DNA of 64,000 nt from assembly GCA_964545715.1 (NCBI GenBank), contig CAZJHX010000046.1, positions 1-64,000 on the forward strand, in the 5' to 3' direction. The notes under the pieces were generated by a model. That model saw only the letters and a list, made by a program, of their open reading frames with translations, was not told where the DNA came from and ran no database searches. The position numbers and the translations under genes are program-made. Numbering within the stretch: the first letter of the stretch is position 1; every line of letters starts with the position of its first letter. The stretch comes from CAZJHX01 sp964545715. Its GTDB lineage: Bacteria > Myxococcota_A > UBA9042 > GCA-2863065. This document shows positions 8,213 through 17,236 of this stretch, one piece after another.

Positions 8213-9193
8213 GCAGCCGGCGCGGTCGGCCTCCTGAAACACCGCCGTCAGCCGGTCCTCGATACCGTTGATCCCGCGCTCCACGCGCGCTCGTACGTCC
8301 GGACCCGGCGACAACAGCACCAGCACGCCCTCGATGACCGCCCCCGCGTTTACGACAAAGTCCGGCGCGTACAGAATGCGCCGGGTGTGCAGCGTGTCCG
8401 CCAGTGCGTCATCCTCCAGCTGGGTGTTCGCCGAGCCGCAGATGATTCGGCACCGCAGCCGGTCCACGTTGGCGCGCGTCACCACGGGGCCCACGGCGCA
8501 GGGGGACAGCAGGACGCACTCGCGCTCGACGGCCCCGTCCGTGGAGATGACCTCCGCCCCGGTCAGGGAGGTTCTTAATCGCTCTACTGCAGCCGGATTG
8601 GTGTCACAGAAGCTCAGGCTGGTGTCGCCGTTCAGCGTGGTCGCGACGATGCTGCCGACCCGGCCGACGCCCTGGACGACGACCGCCGGTTTGCCGGCCT
8701 TGTCATAACCGTGTGCCAGGGACGCCCGAACGCCGGCCAAAACCCCTTGTGCGGTGGCCGCAGAGGCGTCATTGCGCACATCGTTTACATAACCTGTGGC
8801 CTCCCGGACCCAGACCAGCTCAGAGTCGCCGGTGCCGACATCCGGACCGCAGAGGTAGCGCCCCTCCAACTGCTGAACGGCCTGCCCGATCGCCCGGTAC
8901 GCGCCGTCCAAATGCAGGTCCGGATGGTCCACGATCACCGCTTTGGCCCCGCCGCACGGCAACTGCGCAAACCGCGTCTTCAGCGTCATCTGTGTGGCCA
9001 GGCTGCACGCGTCCTCGATGGCGTCGTCGTCCGTCTCGTATGCGCGCCGCCGGATTCCGCCAACGCCCGGGCCGCTTTTGGAGTCGTGCACCGCGATCCA
9101 GGCGCGCAGGCCGACGTCCGCCGCGGTGACGGCAAACAGCGCCTCGCAGCCCGCCGCCGCGCTGTGCTCACGTGCGACTTCAGTGATCTGCAT
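8177..9193 (-). CDS. Glu/Leu/Phe/Val-type amino acid dehydrogenase
   Basis: 338 residues, the length of leucine/valine/phenylalanine dehydrogenases. These catalyse NAD-dependent reversible oxidative deamination of a branched or aromatic amino acid. Visible features are GPGVGGIRRRAY and LKTRFAQLPCGGAKAVI with the substrate and catalytic lysines, CGPDVGTGDSELVWV, and the Rossmann motif VVQGVGRVGSIVA. The usual first glycine run of these enzymes is GLPxGGGK, whereas LPCGGAK is seen here. The specific substrate cannot be read. The gene lies 9 nt after the DTG-repeat lipoprotein on the same strand and converges on the peptidase gene. Confidence 0.88.
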   Translation of the reverse strand: MQITEVAREHSAAAGCEALFAVTAADVGLRAWIAVHDSKSGPGVGGIRRRAYETDDDAIEDACSLATQMTLKTRFAQLPCGGAKAVIVDHPDLHLDGAYRAIGQAVQQLEGRYLCGPDVGTGDSELVWVREATGYVNDVRNDASAATAQGVLAGVRASLAHGYDKAGKPAVVVQGVGRVGSIVATTLNGDTSLSFCDTNPAAVERLRTSLTGAEVISTDGAVERECVLLSPCAVGPVVTRANVDRLRCRIICGSANTQLEDDALADTLHTRRILYAPDFVVNAGAVIEGVLVLLSPGPDVRARVERGINGIEDRLTAVFQEADRAGCSPLRAALGMVL

Positions 9194-9202
9194 GACCGCG
9201 CC

Positions 9203-10231
<1,029 letters not shown>

Positions 10232-10318
10232 GTTTCACTCCCACGCCGATCGCGCGCCATTATAGGGAAAAGCGGTTTAGAATGCGTATTCGTTTCAGTC
10301 CAGAGAGGCTCTACCACA

Positions 10319-11026
10319 ATGACCAGGCCAAAGCGCCCCGGCGGCGAACTTGCCGCACGACCCCTACATTTCATCTGGCTCGTCGACTGCTCGGGCTCCA
10401 TGGGCGTGGATGGCAAGATCCAGGCGCTGAACAACGCCGTGCGTGAGGCGCTGCCCCACATGCGAAAGGTCGCCGATGAGAATCCTTACGCCAACGTGCT
10501 TGTGCGCGCGGTCAGCTTCTCGAGCGGGGCCCAGTGGCACGTGTCGACCGCCACGCCGGTGGCCGAATTCGAGTGGGTTGACCTGGAGGCCGACGGCGTC
10601 ACCGACCTGGGCCGCGCACTTGCCCTGGTTTCTGAGCAGCTGAGCATTCCCCCCATGACCGAGCGCGCGCTGCCGCCCGTGTTGGTGTTGGTCTCGGACG
10701 GCCAGCCCACCGACGACTACGCGACCTCCCTGCACGCGCTGCTGGGCCTGCCGTGGGGCAAGAAGGCGGTGCGCATCGCTATCGCGATCGGTGAGGACGC
10801 GGACACCGAGGTGCTGGATCGCTTCATCGCCAACCCCGAGCTGAAGCCGCTGGCCGCCAACAATCCGGAGGCGCTGGTCAAGTACATCAAGTGGGTCTCG
10901 ACCGCCGTCTTGCAGGCCGCGTCTGCCCCGCCGAGTCAGACCGGCGAGTCCGCTCCCGCCGCCAACGTCCCGATCCCGGCGCCACCGGCCGAGGACACGC
11001 CGGCCACCGCTGCTGACGTCTGGTAG
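10319..11026 (+). CDS. TerY-like von Willebrand factor A domain protein
   Basis: 235 residues. The VWA fold starts almost at the N-terminus. The MIDAS motif is DCSGSM (about residue 22), with the Thr of VTDLGRAL and SDGQPTDD completing the metal site. After about residue 195 the chain is a Pro/Ala-rich tail. Length and arrangement match TerY of the tellurium-resistance-associated 'TerY-P' triads (VWA, PP2C, kinase) described in comparative-genomic work on Ter systems. It opens a six-gene overlapping operon; its stop TAG overlaps the next GTG. A TAGAAT hexamer at 10278 could be a -10 box, but no -35 is evident. Cytoplasmic, no signal peptide. Confidence 0.85.
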   Translation: MTRPKRPGGELAARPLHFIWLVDCSGSMGVDGKIQALNNAVREALPHMRKVADENPYANVLVRAVSFSSGAQWHVSTATPVAEFEWVDLEADGVTDLGRALALVSEQLSIPPMTERALPPVLVLVSDGQPTDDYATSLHALLGLPWGKKAVRIAIAIGEDADTEVLDRFIANPELKPLAANNPEALVKYIKWVSTAVLQAASAPPSQTGESAPAANVPIPAPPAEDTPATAADVW

Positions 11027-11799
11027 TGCCTGTCAACGACGCAACCGAGCTCACCTGGCGCCTGGGTGGCTGCTCAGTCCGCGGCGCCTCCCACGGGCGC
11101 ACCGGGCAACCCAATCAGGATGCGGTCGCCTGGAGCCGCCACGCGATGGCGGTGTCCGACGGTCACGGCAGCCGCCGCTGTCCACGCAGCGACGTGGGCG
11201 CGCGCATGGCGGTCAACGCTGCGCTGATGGTTCTCGAGCAGTTCGCGCATGAGCACGCCGTCGGCGACCTGCCGGATCCCGACGCATGGGACGCGCTTCC
11301 ACAACGCATCAGCACGCGCTGGCTGCTGGCGGTGGACCGGCACCTCGCGTGGTCACCGCTGGACGACGACTCTACCGTGCCGTACGGGTGCACGCTGCTG
11401 GCGATGGTCGCCACGGATCGCTGGGCGGGCTGGCTGCAGATCGGCGACGGCGACATCCTTGCGGTGACCGCCGGCGGCCTCGTGACCCGGCCGGTACCCG
11501 GCGATCCGCGCCTGCTCGGCAACGCGACCACCTCCATGTCCGGGCATCAGCCGTGGCGCGACTTTCGCGTGCACGCCCGCTCTGGTCCGCCACCCGCGCT
11601 GTCCGTGCTCACCACCGACGGGTATTGCAACTCGTTCGCCAGCGACGCCGGCTTCATGCGCGTCGGCTCCGACCTGCTGTCCATGATCGAGTCGACCGAC
11701 CTGCCTTCCGTCCTGTGCCAGCTGCCCGCGTGGCTGACCGAGACGTCTGTGCTGGGCAGTGGCGACGACATCACGGTCGGCCTGGCGCTGAATCGATGA
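11026..11799 (+). CDS. PP2C-family protein phosphatase
   Basis: 257 residues. The metal-binding motifs of PP2C Ser/Thr phosphatases are in order: NQDAV (about residue 28) and AVSDGHGS (about 43), the central GDGDILAV (about 140), LTTDGYC (about 195), and the C-terminal SGDDITVGLAL. Proteins of this type reverse the kinase of the same operon. The GTG start shares a base with the VWA stop (TAGTG), and its own stop overlaps the next ATG (ATGA). It is the second member of the TerY-P-like triad. Confidence 0.9.
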   Translation: MPVNDATELTWRLGGCSVRGASHGRTGQPNQDAVAWSRHAMAVSDGHGSRRCPRSDVGARMAVNAALMVLEQFAHEHAVGDLPDPDAWDALPQRISTRWLLAVDRHLAWSPLDDDSTVPYGCTLLAMVATDRWAGWLQIGDGDILAVTAGGLVTRPVPGDPRLLGNATTSMSGHQPWRDFRVHARSGPPPALSVLTTDGYCNSFASDAGFMRVGSDLLSMIESTDLPSVLCQLPAWLTETSVLGSGDDITVGLALNR

Positions 11800-12170
11800 T
11801 GCGCCGGCCAAACGTCGTCGTCGTGCTGGCTCGCTGCGAGCGGCGCTCCTCGACCGAGCGCTCGGCCGCCTTCGGTGTGCGCATCGAGGAGCGGGACCCC
11901 GGACACTGGCACGCCGATTGGGCCTTTGCGCTGGCTGAGAAGGCGGGTGTCAAAGAGGGCTACGACAAGACGGAGATCGCCGGACGCTTCAACTTTGCGC
12001 CCGGGTATCCGGGGTGTCCATGGTGTGAGGCGCGCGCGATCGTGCAGTGCGGCTGCGGGCGGGTTGCCTGTTGGGACGCCCGCACCGGGCCCGTCCGGTG
12101 CCCCTGGTGTGGCGACACGTCCAGCGTGGACGGCGAGATCGATCGACTGGCCGCCGGTGGGGACCGTTGA
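11796..12170 (+). CDS. TerY-C-like small zinc-binding protein
   Basis: 124 residues starting at an ATG that overlaps the phosphatase stop (ATGA). An adjacent in-frame ATG at 11799 is possible. The N-terminal half has an EERDPGHWHADWAFALAEKAG segment. The C-terminal half contains PGCPWCEARAIVQCGCGRVACW and VRCPWCGDTS, which is four Cys-x2-Cys-like pairs able to form a double zinc ribbon. This layout matches the TerY-C domain, which is usually fused to TerY; here it is a separate gene. It may be the metal-sensing or target-binding arm of the phosphorylation module. The stop TGA overlaps the TTG of the kinase. Confidence 0.75.
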   Translation: MMRRPNVVVVLARCERRSSTERSAAFGVRIEERDPGHWHADWAFALAEKAGVKEGYDKTEIAGRFNFAPGYPGCPWCEARAIVQCGCGRVACWDARTGPVRCPWCGDTSSVDGEIDRLAAGGDR

Positions 12171-13465
12171 GCGACCTCCTCCAGCGCGGCGCACACGTCC
12201 GAGGCGAGTCCAGCGGGCTCACCTGCCACATCGTCGAGCTTCTGGGCGCCGGCGGGCAGGGCGAGGTCTACCGCGCGACGCTTGGGGGCGCCCCGGTCGC
12301 GGTCAAGTGGTACTTCCCGCGCACGGCGACCACGGAGCAGCGCCGCGGGCTGGAGCGACTGATTCGGCAGGGCCCACCCGATACTCGCTTCCTGTGGCCG
12401 CAGGAGCTGCTGAGCGACCCGCGGTCCGGTGCAGGTAGTTTCGGCTACGCCATGCCGCTGCGGGACCGGGGCTATAAGGGCATCGTCGACTTGATGCAAG
12501 GCCGCGTGGACCCGTCGTTTCGGGCGCTGTGCACGGCGGGTTTTCAGCTCGCCGACAGCTTTCTGCAGCTGCACGCGCGCGGGCTGTGCTATCGCGACAT
12601 CTCGTTTGGCAACGTGTTCTTTGACCCGGGCACCGGCGACATCCTCATCTGCGACAACGACAACGTGGGCATCGACGGCTCAGCGGCGTCGTCGGTCGTC
12701 GGCACGCCGCGCTTCATGGCGCCCGAAGTGGTTCGTGGGGAGGCGCCGCCGGGCACCGCCACCGACCTGTACTCGCTGTCGGTCCTGCTCTTTTACATGC
12801 TGGTGGTCCATCACCCGCTGGAGGGGGCGCACGAGGCCGCGATCAAGTGCATGGACCTGCCCGCCATGACCCGCTTGTACGGCACGCAGCCGCTGTTCAT
12901 CTTTCATCCCACCGACCGCAGAAACGCGCCGGTGCCCCAGCTGCACGCCAACGCGCTGACGTACTGGCCGCTGTATCCCGAGCATCTTCGGGCGCTGTTT
13001 GTTCGGGCGTTTACCAGCGGCCTGTCCGACCCGCGCGGCGGCCGTGTTCGGGAGTCCGAGTGGCGGGCGGGCATGGTGCAGGCGCGCGACGAGCTGCTGT
13101 ATTGCGGGGCATGCGAGGCCGAGAACTTTGCGGGCGCGCGTCCCTGTTGGGCCTGCGGCGCTACGCTGCGCAAGCCGTTTCGCCTGCGGTTCTCGGGGCT
13201 CGACGTCATGCTGAACCATGACACTGTGCTCCATCCGCACCACGTGGATCCGGCGCGCTCGTACGACTTTTCGGTACCGGCGGGCGAGGTGAATCGCCAC
13301 CCGAGCGATCCCACTGTCTGGGGGCTCAAGAATCTGTCATCGAGGCGGTGGACGGCGACCACGATCGGCGGCCAGGTGCACGACGTGGAGCCCGGACGCA
13401 GCGTTCGGCTGGCCTCCGGGACGCGCGTGAATTTCGGGGCCTGTGACGCGGAGATCATCGGGTGA
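12167..13465 (+). CDS. Protein kinase with zinc ribbon and C-terminal beta domain
   Basis: 432 residues from the TTG at 12167, which overlaps the previous stop (TTGA). The only earlier in-frame start would run through the upstream gene. Kinase motifs are the Gly loop LLGAGGQGEVY (about residue 26), VAVK (K47), YRDISFGN as catalytic loop (about 141), DND where DFG is usual (about 163), and MAPEV in the activation segment. About residues 313-340 contain CGACEAENFAGARPCWACG, a zinc ribbon. The final 80 residues are beta-rich (GLKNLSSRRW; RVNFG), reminiscent of an FHA-like fold but not certain. The altered HRD and DFG motifs retain the essential Asp residues, so activity is plausible. Stop overlaps the WD40 start (GTGA). 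Confidence 0.87.
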   Translation: MSDLLQRGAHVRGESSGLTCHIVELLGAGGQGEVYRATLGGAPVAVKWYFPRTATTEQRRGLERLIRQGPPDTRFLWPQELLSDPRSGAGSFGYAMPLRDRGYKGIVDLMQGRVDPSFRALCTAGFQLADSFLQLHARGLCYRDISFGNVFFDPGTGDILICDNDNVGIDGSAASSVVGTPRFMAPEVVRGEAPPGTATDLYSLSVLLFYMLVVHHPLEGAHEAAIKCMDLPAMTRLYGTQPLFIFHPTDRRNAPVPQLHANALTYWPLYPEHLRALFVRAFTSGLSDPRGGRVRESEWRAGMVQARDELLYCGACEAENFAGARPCWACGATLRKPFRLRFSGLDVMLNHDTVLHPHHVDPARSYDFSVPAGEVNRHPSDPTVWGLKNLSSRRWTATTIGGQVHDVEPGRSVRLASGTRVNFGACDAEIIG

Positions 13466-14721
13466 CGCGGTCCGGGTCGGACGCGGTGGTCGAGACCCTG
13501 ACGGCGCTTATCGCCGAGCATGGTCCGTCGCTGTCCAGCGATCGTCGGCGGGTGGAGGCGTTCTTGAGCGACCTGTGCCCGACCTGCGTACGGGAGACGG
13601 CCTTGATCGGGGTTGCCGTGCGCCACCATGTTCCGCGCGACCTGGGCGCACTGCGCGGGGGGCTGACGCCGGCCGACCTTCAGCGGCTCACGTCCCGTCT
13701 GTACGAGCGCGCGGGCATCGCCTCCGAGCTGGGGGTGTGGGCGGTCCGGGCGTGGGCTCGGGCGCTCGGCAAAGGGGGCGCGCGACCCGTGGCGCAGCAG
13801 CCGGTCCAGTCGCTGCGAAAGCTGGCGACGCGATCGATGACGGCCGCCGACCAGCGGCACTGCTTGTCCGGCCATCGGGCGGCCGTTACGCGTGCCGTGT
13901 TCAGCGCCGACGGCCAGGTGATCGCGTCAGCGTCCGAGGACGGCACGGTCATGCTGTGGGAGGCGACCACAGGCTGGGCGCTCAAGACCCTGGCCGGCCA
14001 CGCCGCGCCCGTGACCGACGTAGCCTTCAGCCCGGACGGCGAGCACCTGGCCAGCGCCGGGCAGGACCAGATCGTTCATGTGTGGACGGGGTCGGGCGCT
14101 GCTGAGCGCGCCCTGAAAGGGCATAAAGCTGCCGTGCGGGCGATCGCATACGCCCCGGACGGGCGCCAGATCGCGTCGGGTGATGACGGCGGCGAGATCC
14201 GCCTGTGGCAGGTGCAGGGCAAGCGCGTAGTTCGCCGGTTGGACGGCCACGCGGGCGCGGTGCTGTCGCTGGTGTTCACACGGGACGGCCATCGCCTGGT
14301 CTCTGGCGGGGCCGACGGCGTCGTCGTGCTGTGGGACGTGGGGAGCGGGCGCCCGATCGCGCGGTACACGGGTCATGTGGGTGACGTGAGTGCGGTGGCG
14401 GTGGACGATCTCGGTCAACACGTGGCTGGGGGCGGGCAGGACACCACGGTGCGCGTCTGGAGCCTGGCCGACAGCTCGGAGCCCGGTCTGGTTCTGGAGA
14501 ACGAGTACCCGGTCACCGGCGTGGCGCTGAGTGGTGACGGTGGGCGCCTGTTTGCCGGGACGTGGGGCGCCGTGGTCCAGGTGTGGGATGTGTTCGCCGG
14601 CGTTGAGCTGCTCCGGCTGGAGGGCCACGCCGGCAGTGTCAGCAGCGTGTCGCTGAGCGCGGATGGTCGCTATGTTGTGACCGCGGGCTCGGACCGGACT
14701 GTGCGCGTCTGGCCGCTGTGA
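13462..14721 (+). CDS. WD40 seven-blade propeller protein with helical N-terminal domain
   Basis: 419 residues from a GTG overlapping the kinase stop. Residues 1-110 form a helical module with the phrases IAEHGPSLSSDRRRVEAFLSDL and ELGVWAVRAWARALG. I have seen this type of module attached to bacterial signalling scaffolds but cannot name it safely. Residues about 130-419 contain seven WD40 repeats (GHRAAV, GHAAPV, GHKAAV, GHAGAV, GHVGDV, a degenerate EYPV, GHAGSV, each ending in a W-x-W/V signature), enough for one closed propeller. A scaffold joining kinase or phosphatase to the methyltransferase is the simplest reading. The stop overlaps the methyltransferase GTG. Confidence 0.88.
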   Translation: MTRSGSDAVVETLTALIAEHGPSLSSDRRRVEAFLSDLCPTCVRETALIGVAVRHHVPRDLGALRGGLTPADLQRLTSRLYERAGIASELGVWAVRAWARALGKGGARPVAQQPVQSLRKLATRSMTAADQRHCLSGHRAAVTRAVFSADGQVIASASEDGTVMLWEATTGWALKTLAGHAAPVTDVAFSPDGEHLASAGQDQIVHVWTGSGAAERALKGHKAAVRAIAYAPDGRQIASGDDGGEIRLWQVQGKRVVRRLDGHAGAVLSLVFTRDGHRLVSGGADGVVVLWDVGSGRPIARYTGHVGDVSAVAVDDLGQHVAGGGQDTTVRVWSLADSSEPGLVLENEYPVTGVALSGDGGRLFAGTWGAVVQVWDVFAGVELLRLEGHAGSVSSVSLSADGRYVVTAGSDRTVRVWPL

Positions 14722-16352
14722 GCGCGACGCGTGCGCATGGCGTCGTTTACACCCCGCCCCAGATCGCTCGATTTCTGGTGCGCGACGCGTTGGGCGAGGT
14801 GCCGTCCACCGGCGTCCGTCTGCTTGATCCGGCGTGCGGCGACGGCGCGCTGTTGGTGGAGGCCTTCGACCAGCTGCTTGCGCTTCGTGTCGCTGCGGGG
14901 CAGTCGCGCAGAGCTGCTGCGCGCGCGACGTTGACCGAAAACCTGTTCGGCATCGATATCGACCCCGCTGCGGTCGCTGCGACGCGCCGTGCGCTGTGTG
15001 CGCGCGCCGGCATCGATCTGCCGCTGGCGACGACCCTGCGGTTGGGCGATGCGCTGCTCGGACCGCCGCCGGGGCGCTTCGACTGCATCGTGGCCAACCC
15101 GCCGTACGTCCGGATCCAGCGCAACAGCGGGCAGGCCGCGGCGCTCAAGGCGGCCTACAGCGCATGCACCGGCAGCTTCGATCTCTATCTGGCGTTCATC
15201 GAGCGGTGCCTGTCCCTGCTGTCCGCCGGGGGCAGAGCGGCGTTGATCGCGCCTCGGGCGTGGCTGGTAAACGAGTACGGGCGGGGGCTGCGTCGGGTCG
15301 TCGGAGAGCGGCGCGCGCTGCGTCGCTGGATAGACCTGGGCGATCACCAGGCCTTCGCCGACGCCACGACCTACACCGCGCTGATGCTCTTCACGGCCGA
15401 GCCCAATGACGATGTGCAGCACGCGAGCGCCGCCGATGGCGCCTTTGAGGACGTGCGATGGGAGCGCACGCCGTGGGATGAGCTGGATCCGGCGTCGGCC
15501 TGGCATCTGCTGCCCGGCCCGCAGAGAGCGCTGGTGCGCCGGCTGGCCGCAAGGCACCCGACGCTGTCGGACGTCACCGAGGCGATCGTGGTCGGCATTC
15601 AGACCAGCGCCGACGATCTGTACCACCTGGAGCGCCTGGGCCCGGACGCGTATCGATCTCGGGCAGGCGACGACGTCCGCATCGAGGACGCGCTCATGCG
15701 CCCGCTGGTCTCCGGACGTCACGTCGCTCGGTACCGGATCGAGCCGCCTCGCACCCATCTGCTGTTCCCGTATGACCTCTCGTCTGCGCCGCGCCTGTTC
15801 ACGGCCACTGAGCTGGCGGCGAGTTTCCCTGGGGGCTGGGCGTGGCTGTGTCGCCACGAGCAAGTGCTCAGAGCACGTGAGCGCGGCAAGATGGACCGCG
15901 ATGATCGCTGGTGGGCCTACAACTACCCCAAGAATCTGGCTCGCCAGACCCGTCGCAAAGTGCTGGTGCCGCGCCTGGTCAAGCGCCTGTGCTGCGCGGT
16001 CGATGAGGCCGGCGAGCTGTTCATGGACAATGTCGACGTCGGCGGCGTGTTGCCGCACGATCCCGCCGATCTGTGGTGGCTGGCCGCTGTGCTCAACGGC
16101 CCGGTCGCGCATTTCGTGTGGCGTCGTCACACCCGGCCGTTCCGCGGCGGATATCTGGCCGCAAACAAGCAGTTCATCGCGTCGCTGCCCGTTCCGCAGG
16201 CCACCGCGGCCGATCGCCGGGTGGTCTCGGACCTCGCCCGCTCGGGGCATCACGAGGCCGCAAACGCCGCGCTCGCCGCGCTCTACCGGCTCGATCCGGA
16301 TGAGCAGTCGCTCGTTTCAGCCGACTTTGGGGACTCGTCACCCCAAGGCTGA
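14718..16352 (+). CDS. N6-adenine DNA methyltransferase, Eco57I/TaqI type
   Basis: 544 residues. Motif X/I reads GVVYTPPQIARFLV...LLDPACGDGALLVEAF (SAM binding). Motif IV is the catalytic VANPPYVRIQRNSG (NPPY, about residue 130). The region ENLFGIDIDPAAV binds the SAM ribose. The C-terminal half (DNVDVGGVLPHDPADLWWLAAVLN...GGYLAANKQFIASLPVP) resembles the TaqI-type target recognition domain. It transfers a methyl group to adenine in a specific site. There is no PD-(D/E)XK motif and no adjacent nuclease gene. The GTG start overlaps the WD40 stop, placing it last in the VWA-PP2C-kinase operon. The recognition site cannot be read from sequence. Confidence 0.9.
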   Translation: MSATRAHGVVYTPPQIARFLVRDALGEVPSTGVRLLDPACGDGALLVEAFDQLLALRVAAGQSRRAAARATLTENLFGIDIDPAAVAATRRALCARAGIDLPLATTLRLGDALLGPPPGRFDCIVANPPYVRIQRNSGQAAALKAAYSACTGSFDLYLAFIERCLSLLSAGGRAALIAPRAWLVNEYGRGLRRVVGERRALRRWIDLGDHQAFADATTYTALMLFTAEPNDDVQHASAADGAFEDVRWERTPWDELDPASAWHLLPGPQRALVRRLAARHPTLSDVTEAIVVGIQTSADDLYHLERLGPDAYRSRAGDDVRIEDALMRPLVSGRHVARYRIEPPRTHLLFPYDLSSAPRLFTATELAASFPGGWAWLCRHEQVLRARERGKMDRDDRWWAYNYPKNLARQTRRKVLVPRLVKRLCCAVDEAGELFMDNVDVGGVLPHDPADLWWLAAVLNGPVAHFVWRRHTRPFRGGYLAANKQFIASLPVPQATAADRRVVSDLARSGHHEAANAALAALYRLDPDEQSLVSADFGDSSPQG

Positions 16353-16432
16353 TCCGCCCTGACTGGGGCCAACACCCCCACAATTATCCCATTTTCGAAG
16401 GTGATCCAGTCGCAGTGCCCCGTTCGTATATT

Positions 16433-16448
16433 TGGCACGACCGTTGCG
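16433..16448 (+). promoter_or_regulatory. Sigma-54 (-24/-12) promoter element
   Basis: TGGCACGACCGTTGCG matches TGGCACG-N4-TTGC perfectly, differing only at the optional last W. Transcription would start near 16459, 15 nt before the ATG of the zinc-ribbon gene, and a GGGAGCGGAG ribosome-binding stretch follows. It lies in the 122-nt gap after the methyltransferase, so it separates a sigma-54-dependent unit from the operon in front. Confidence 0.72.
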
Positions 16449-16474
16449 ATGGGTTGGGAGCGGAGTGAATCGAT

Positions 16475-17044
16475 ATGGGAGCCATTACAATCGTCTCAGA
16501 TAACGCCGGCTGGCGAGCCATCTTGCTGACGGCCGTCGAAGGGACCTCTGCGGAGCCGCATTTGCAGCCGGTGCTGGCCCAGCTGGATATCGCTTTTGCA
16601 GACGCTGAGCTGCTGATGCCCTCGCGCGTTCGTGCGATGTACGTGGACTCGGCGCTGTCCGAGCCCTTGCTCACCCGTGAGCTGGCCCTGGCGCTGGACA
16701 CCCTGGACGGCGATCGCCTCTCGGCTGCCCGCGCCGTGCTGGCCTGCCTGCCCGACGTCCTGGCCGAGCTCGGAGAGGCCGTGACGGGCGGAGATGTCTT
16801 CGCGTCTGCGCTATTGGATCGGCTGCTGGCCCTCGAAAACGCCTACAGTCTGGCCCGCATGGCTCCGCGTCAGCGCGACTCCGTTTACACATGTCCTCGC
16901 TGCGCCTCGGGTCACATCCGTGAAGAGCATCGCTCTGAGTTCGGTGGCCTGCACATCACCGTGCACTGCGAGCTCTGTCGCGCAGCCGCGGAGTTCGACG
17001 TCGGCGGCCGCCTGGAGCAGTCCTGGCTGAGGAGCGCGTCATGA
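16475..17044 (+). CDS. Hypothetical protein with C-terminal zinc ribbon
   Basis: 189 residues. The N-terminal 130 residues are mostly helical (LAQLDIAFADAELLMPSRVRAMY; ELALALDTLDGDRLSAARAVL) and match nothing I recognise. The C-terminus has CPRCASGHI and, 26 residues on, CELCRAAAEF, a four-Cys ribbon. It is preceded by a consensus sigma-54 promoter and a good ribosome-binding site. Its stop overlaps the ATG of the next small ORF. Sigma-54 control suggests a condition-dependent role, but nothing shows what the protein binds. Confidence 0.75.
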   Translation: MGAITIVSDNAGWRAILLTAVEGTSAEPHLQPVLAQLDIAFADAELLMPSRVRAMYVDSALSEPLLTRELALALDTLDGDRLSAARAVLACLPDVLAELGEAVTGGDVFASALLDRLLALENAYSLARMAPRQRDSVYTCPRCASGHIREEHRSEFGGLHITVHCELCRAAAEFDVGGRLEQSWLRSAS

Positions 17045-17214
17045 TGGGCCGCTCTTGTTCACCATCACGCCACGTGCGCCCCACCGCGCCGGTCGAGTCA
17101 CCCGACAACACGCCGCAGCATCGCAGCGTAACGGTGGAAGAGCAGGTCCCCGACGGGGTCGAGGTCGGCGCGTCGGTGTGGCTGTGGCGGACGCCCGACA
17201 CTTCCAACCTCTGA
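17041..17214 (+). CDS. Small hypothetical ORF coupled to the zinc-ribbon gene
   Basis: 57 codons from the ATG at 17041, which overlaps the preceding stop (ATGA), to TGA at 17212-17214. The product begins MMGRSCSPSRHVRPT and ends ASVWLWRTPDTSNL, with a valine/acidic middle (VTVEEQVPDGVEVGASV). Its reality rests only on the overlap, which this genome uses very often, and on the otherwise unexplained gap before tex. No family recognised. Confidence 0.4.
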   Translation: MMGRSCSPSRHVRPTAPVESPDNTPQHRSVTVEEQVPDGVEVGASVWLWRTPDTSNL

Positions 17215-17236
17215 GATAACTTGCTAGCACCAAGGG

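Noticed and set aside
11902..11917. TGGCACG followed by TTGGG inside the TerY-C-like gene, a possible sigma-54 site
   Set aside because: It lacks the GC doublet of the -12 element and lies within coding sequence.
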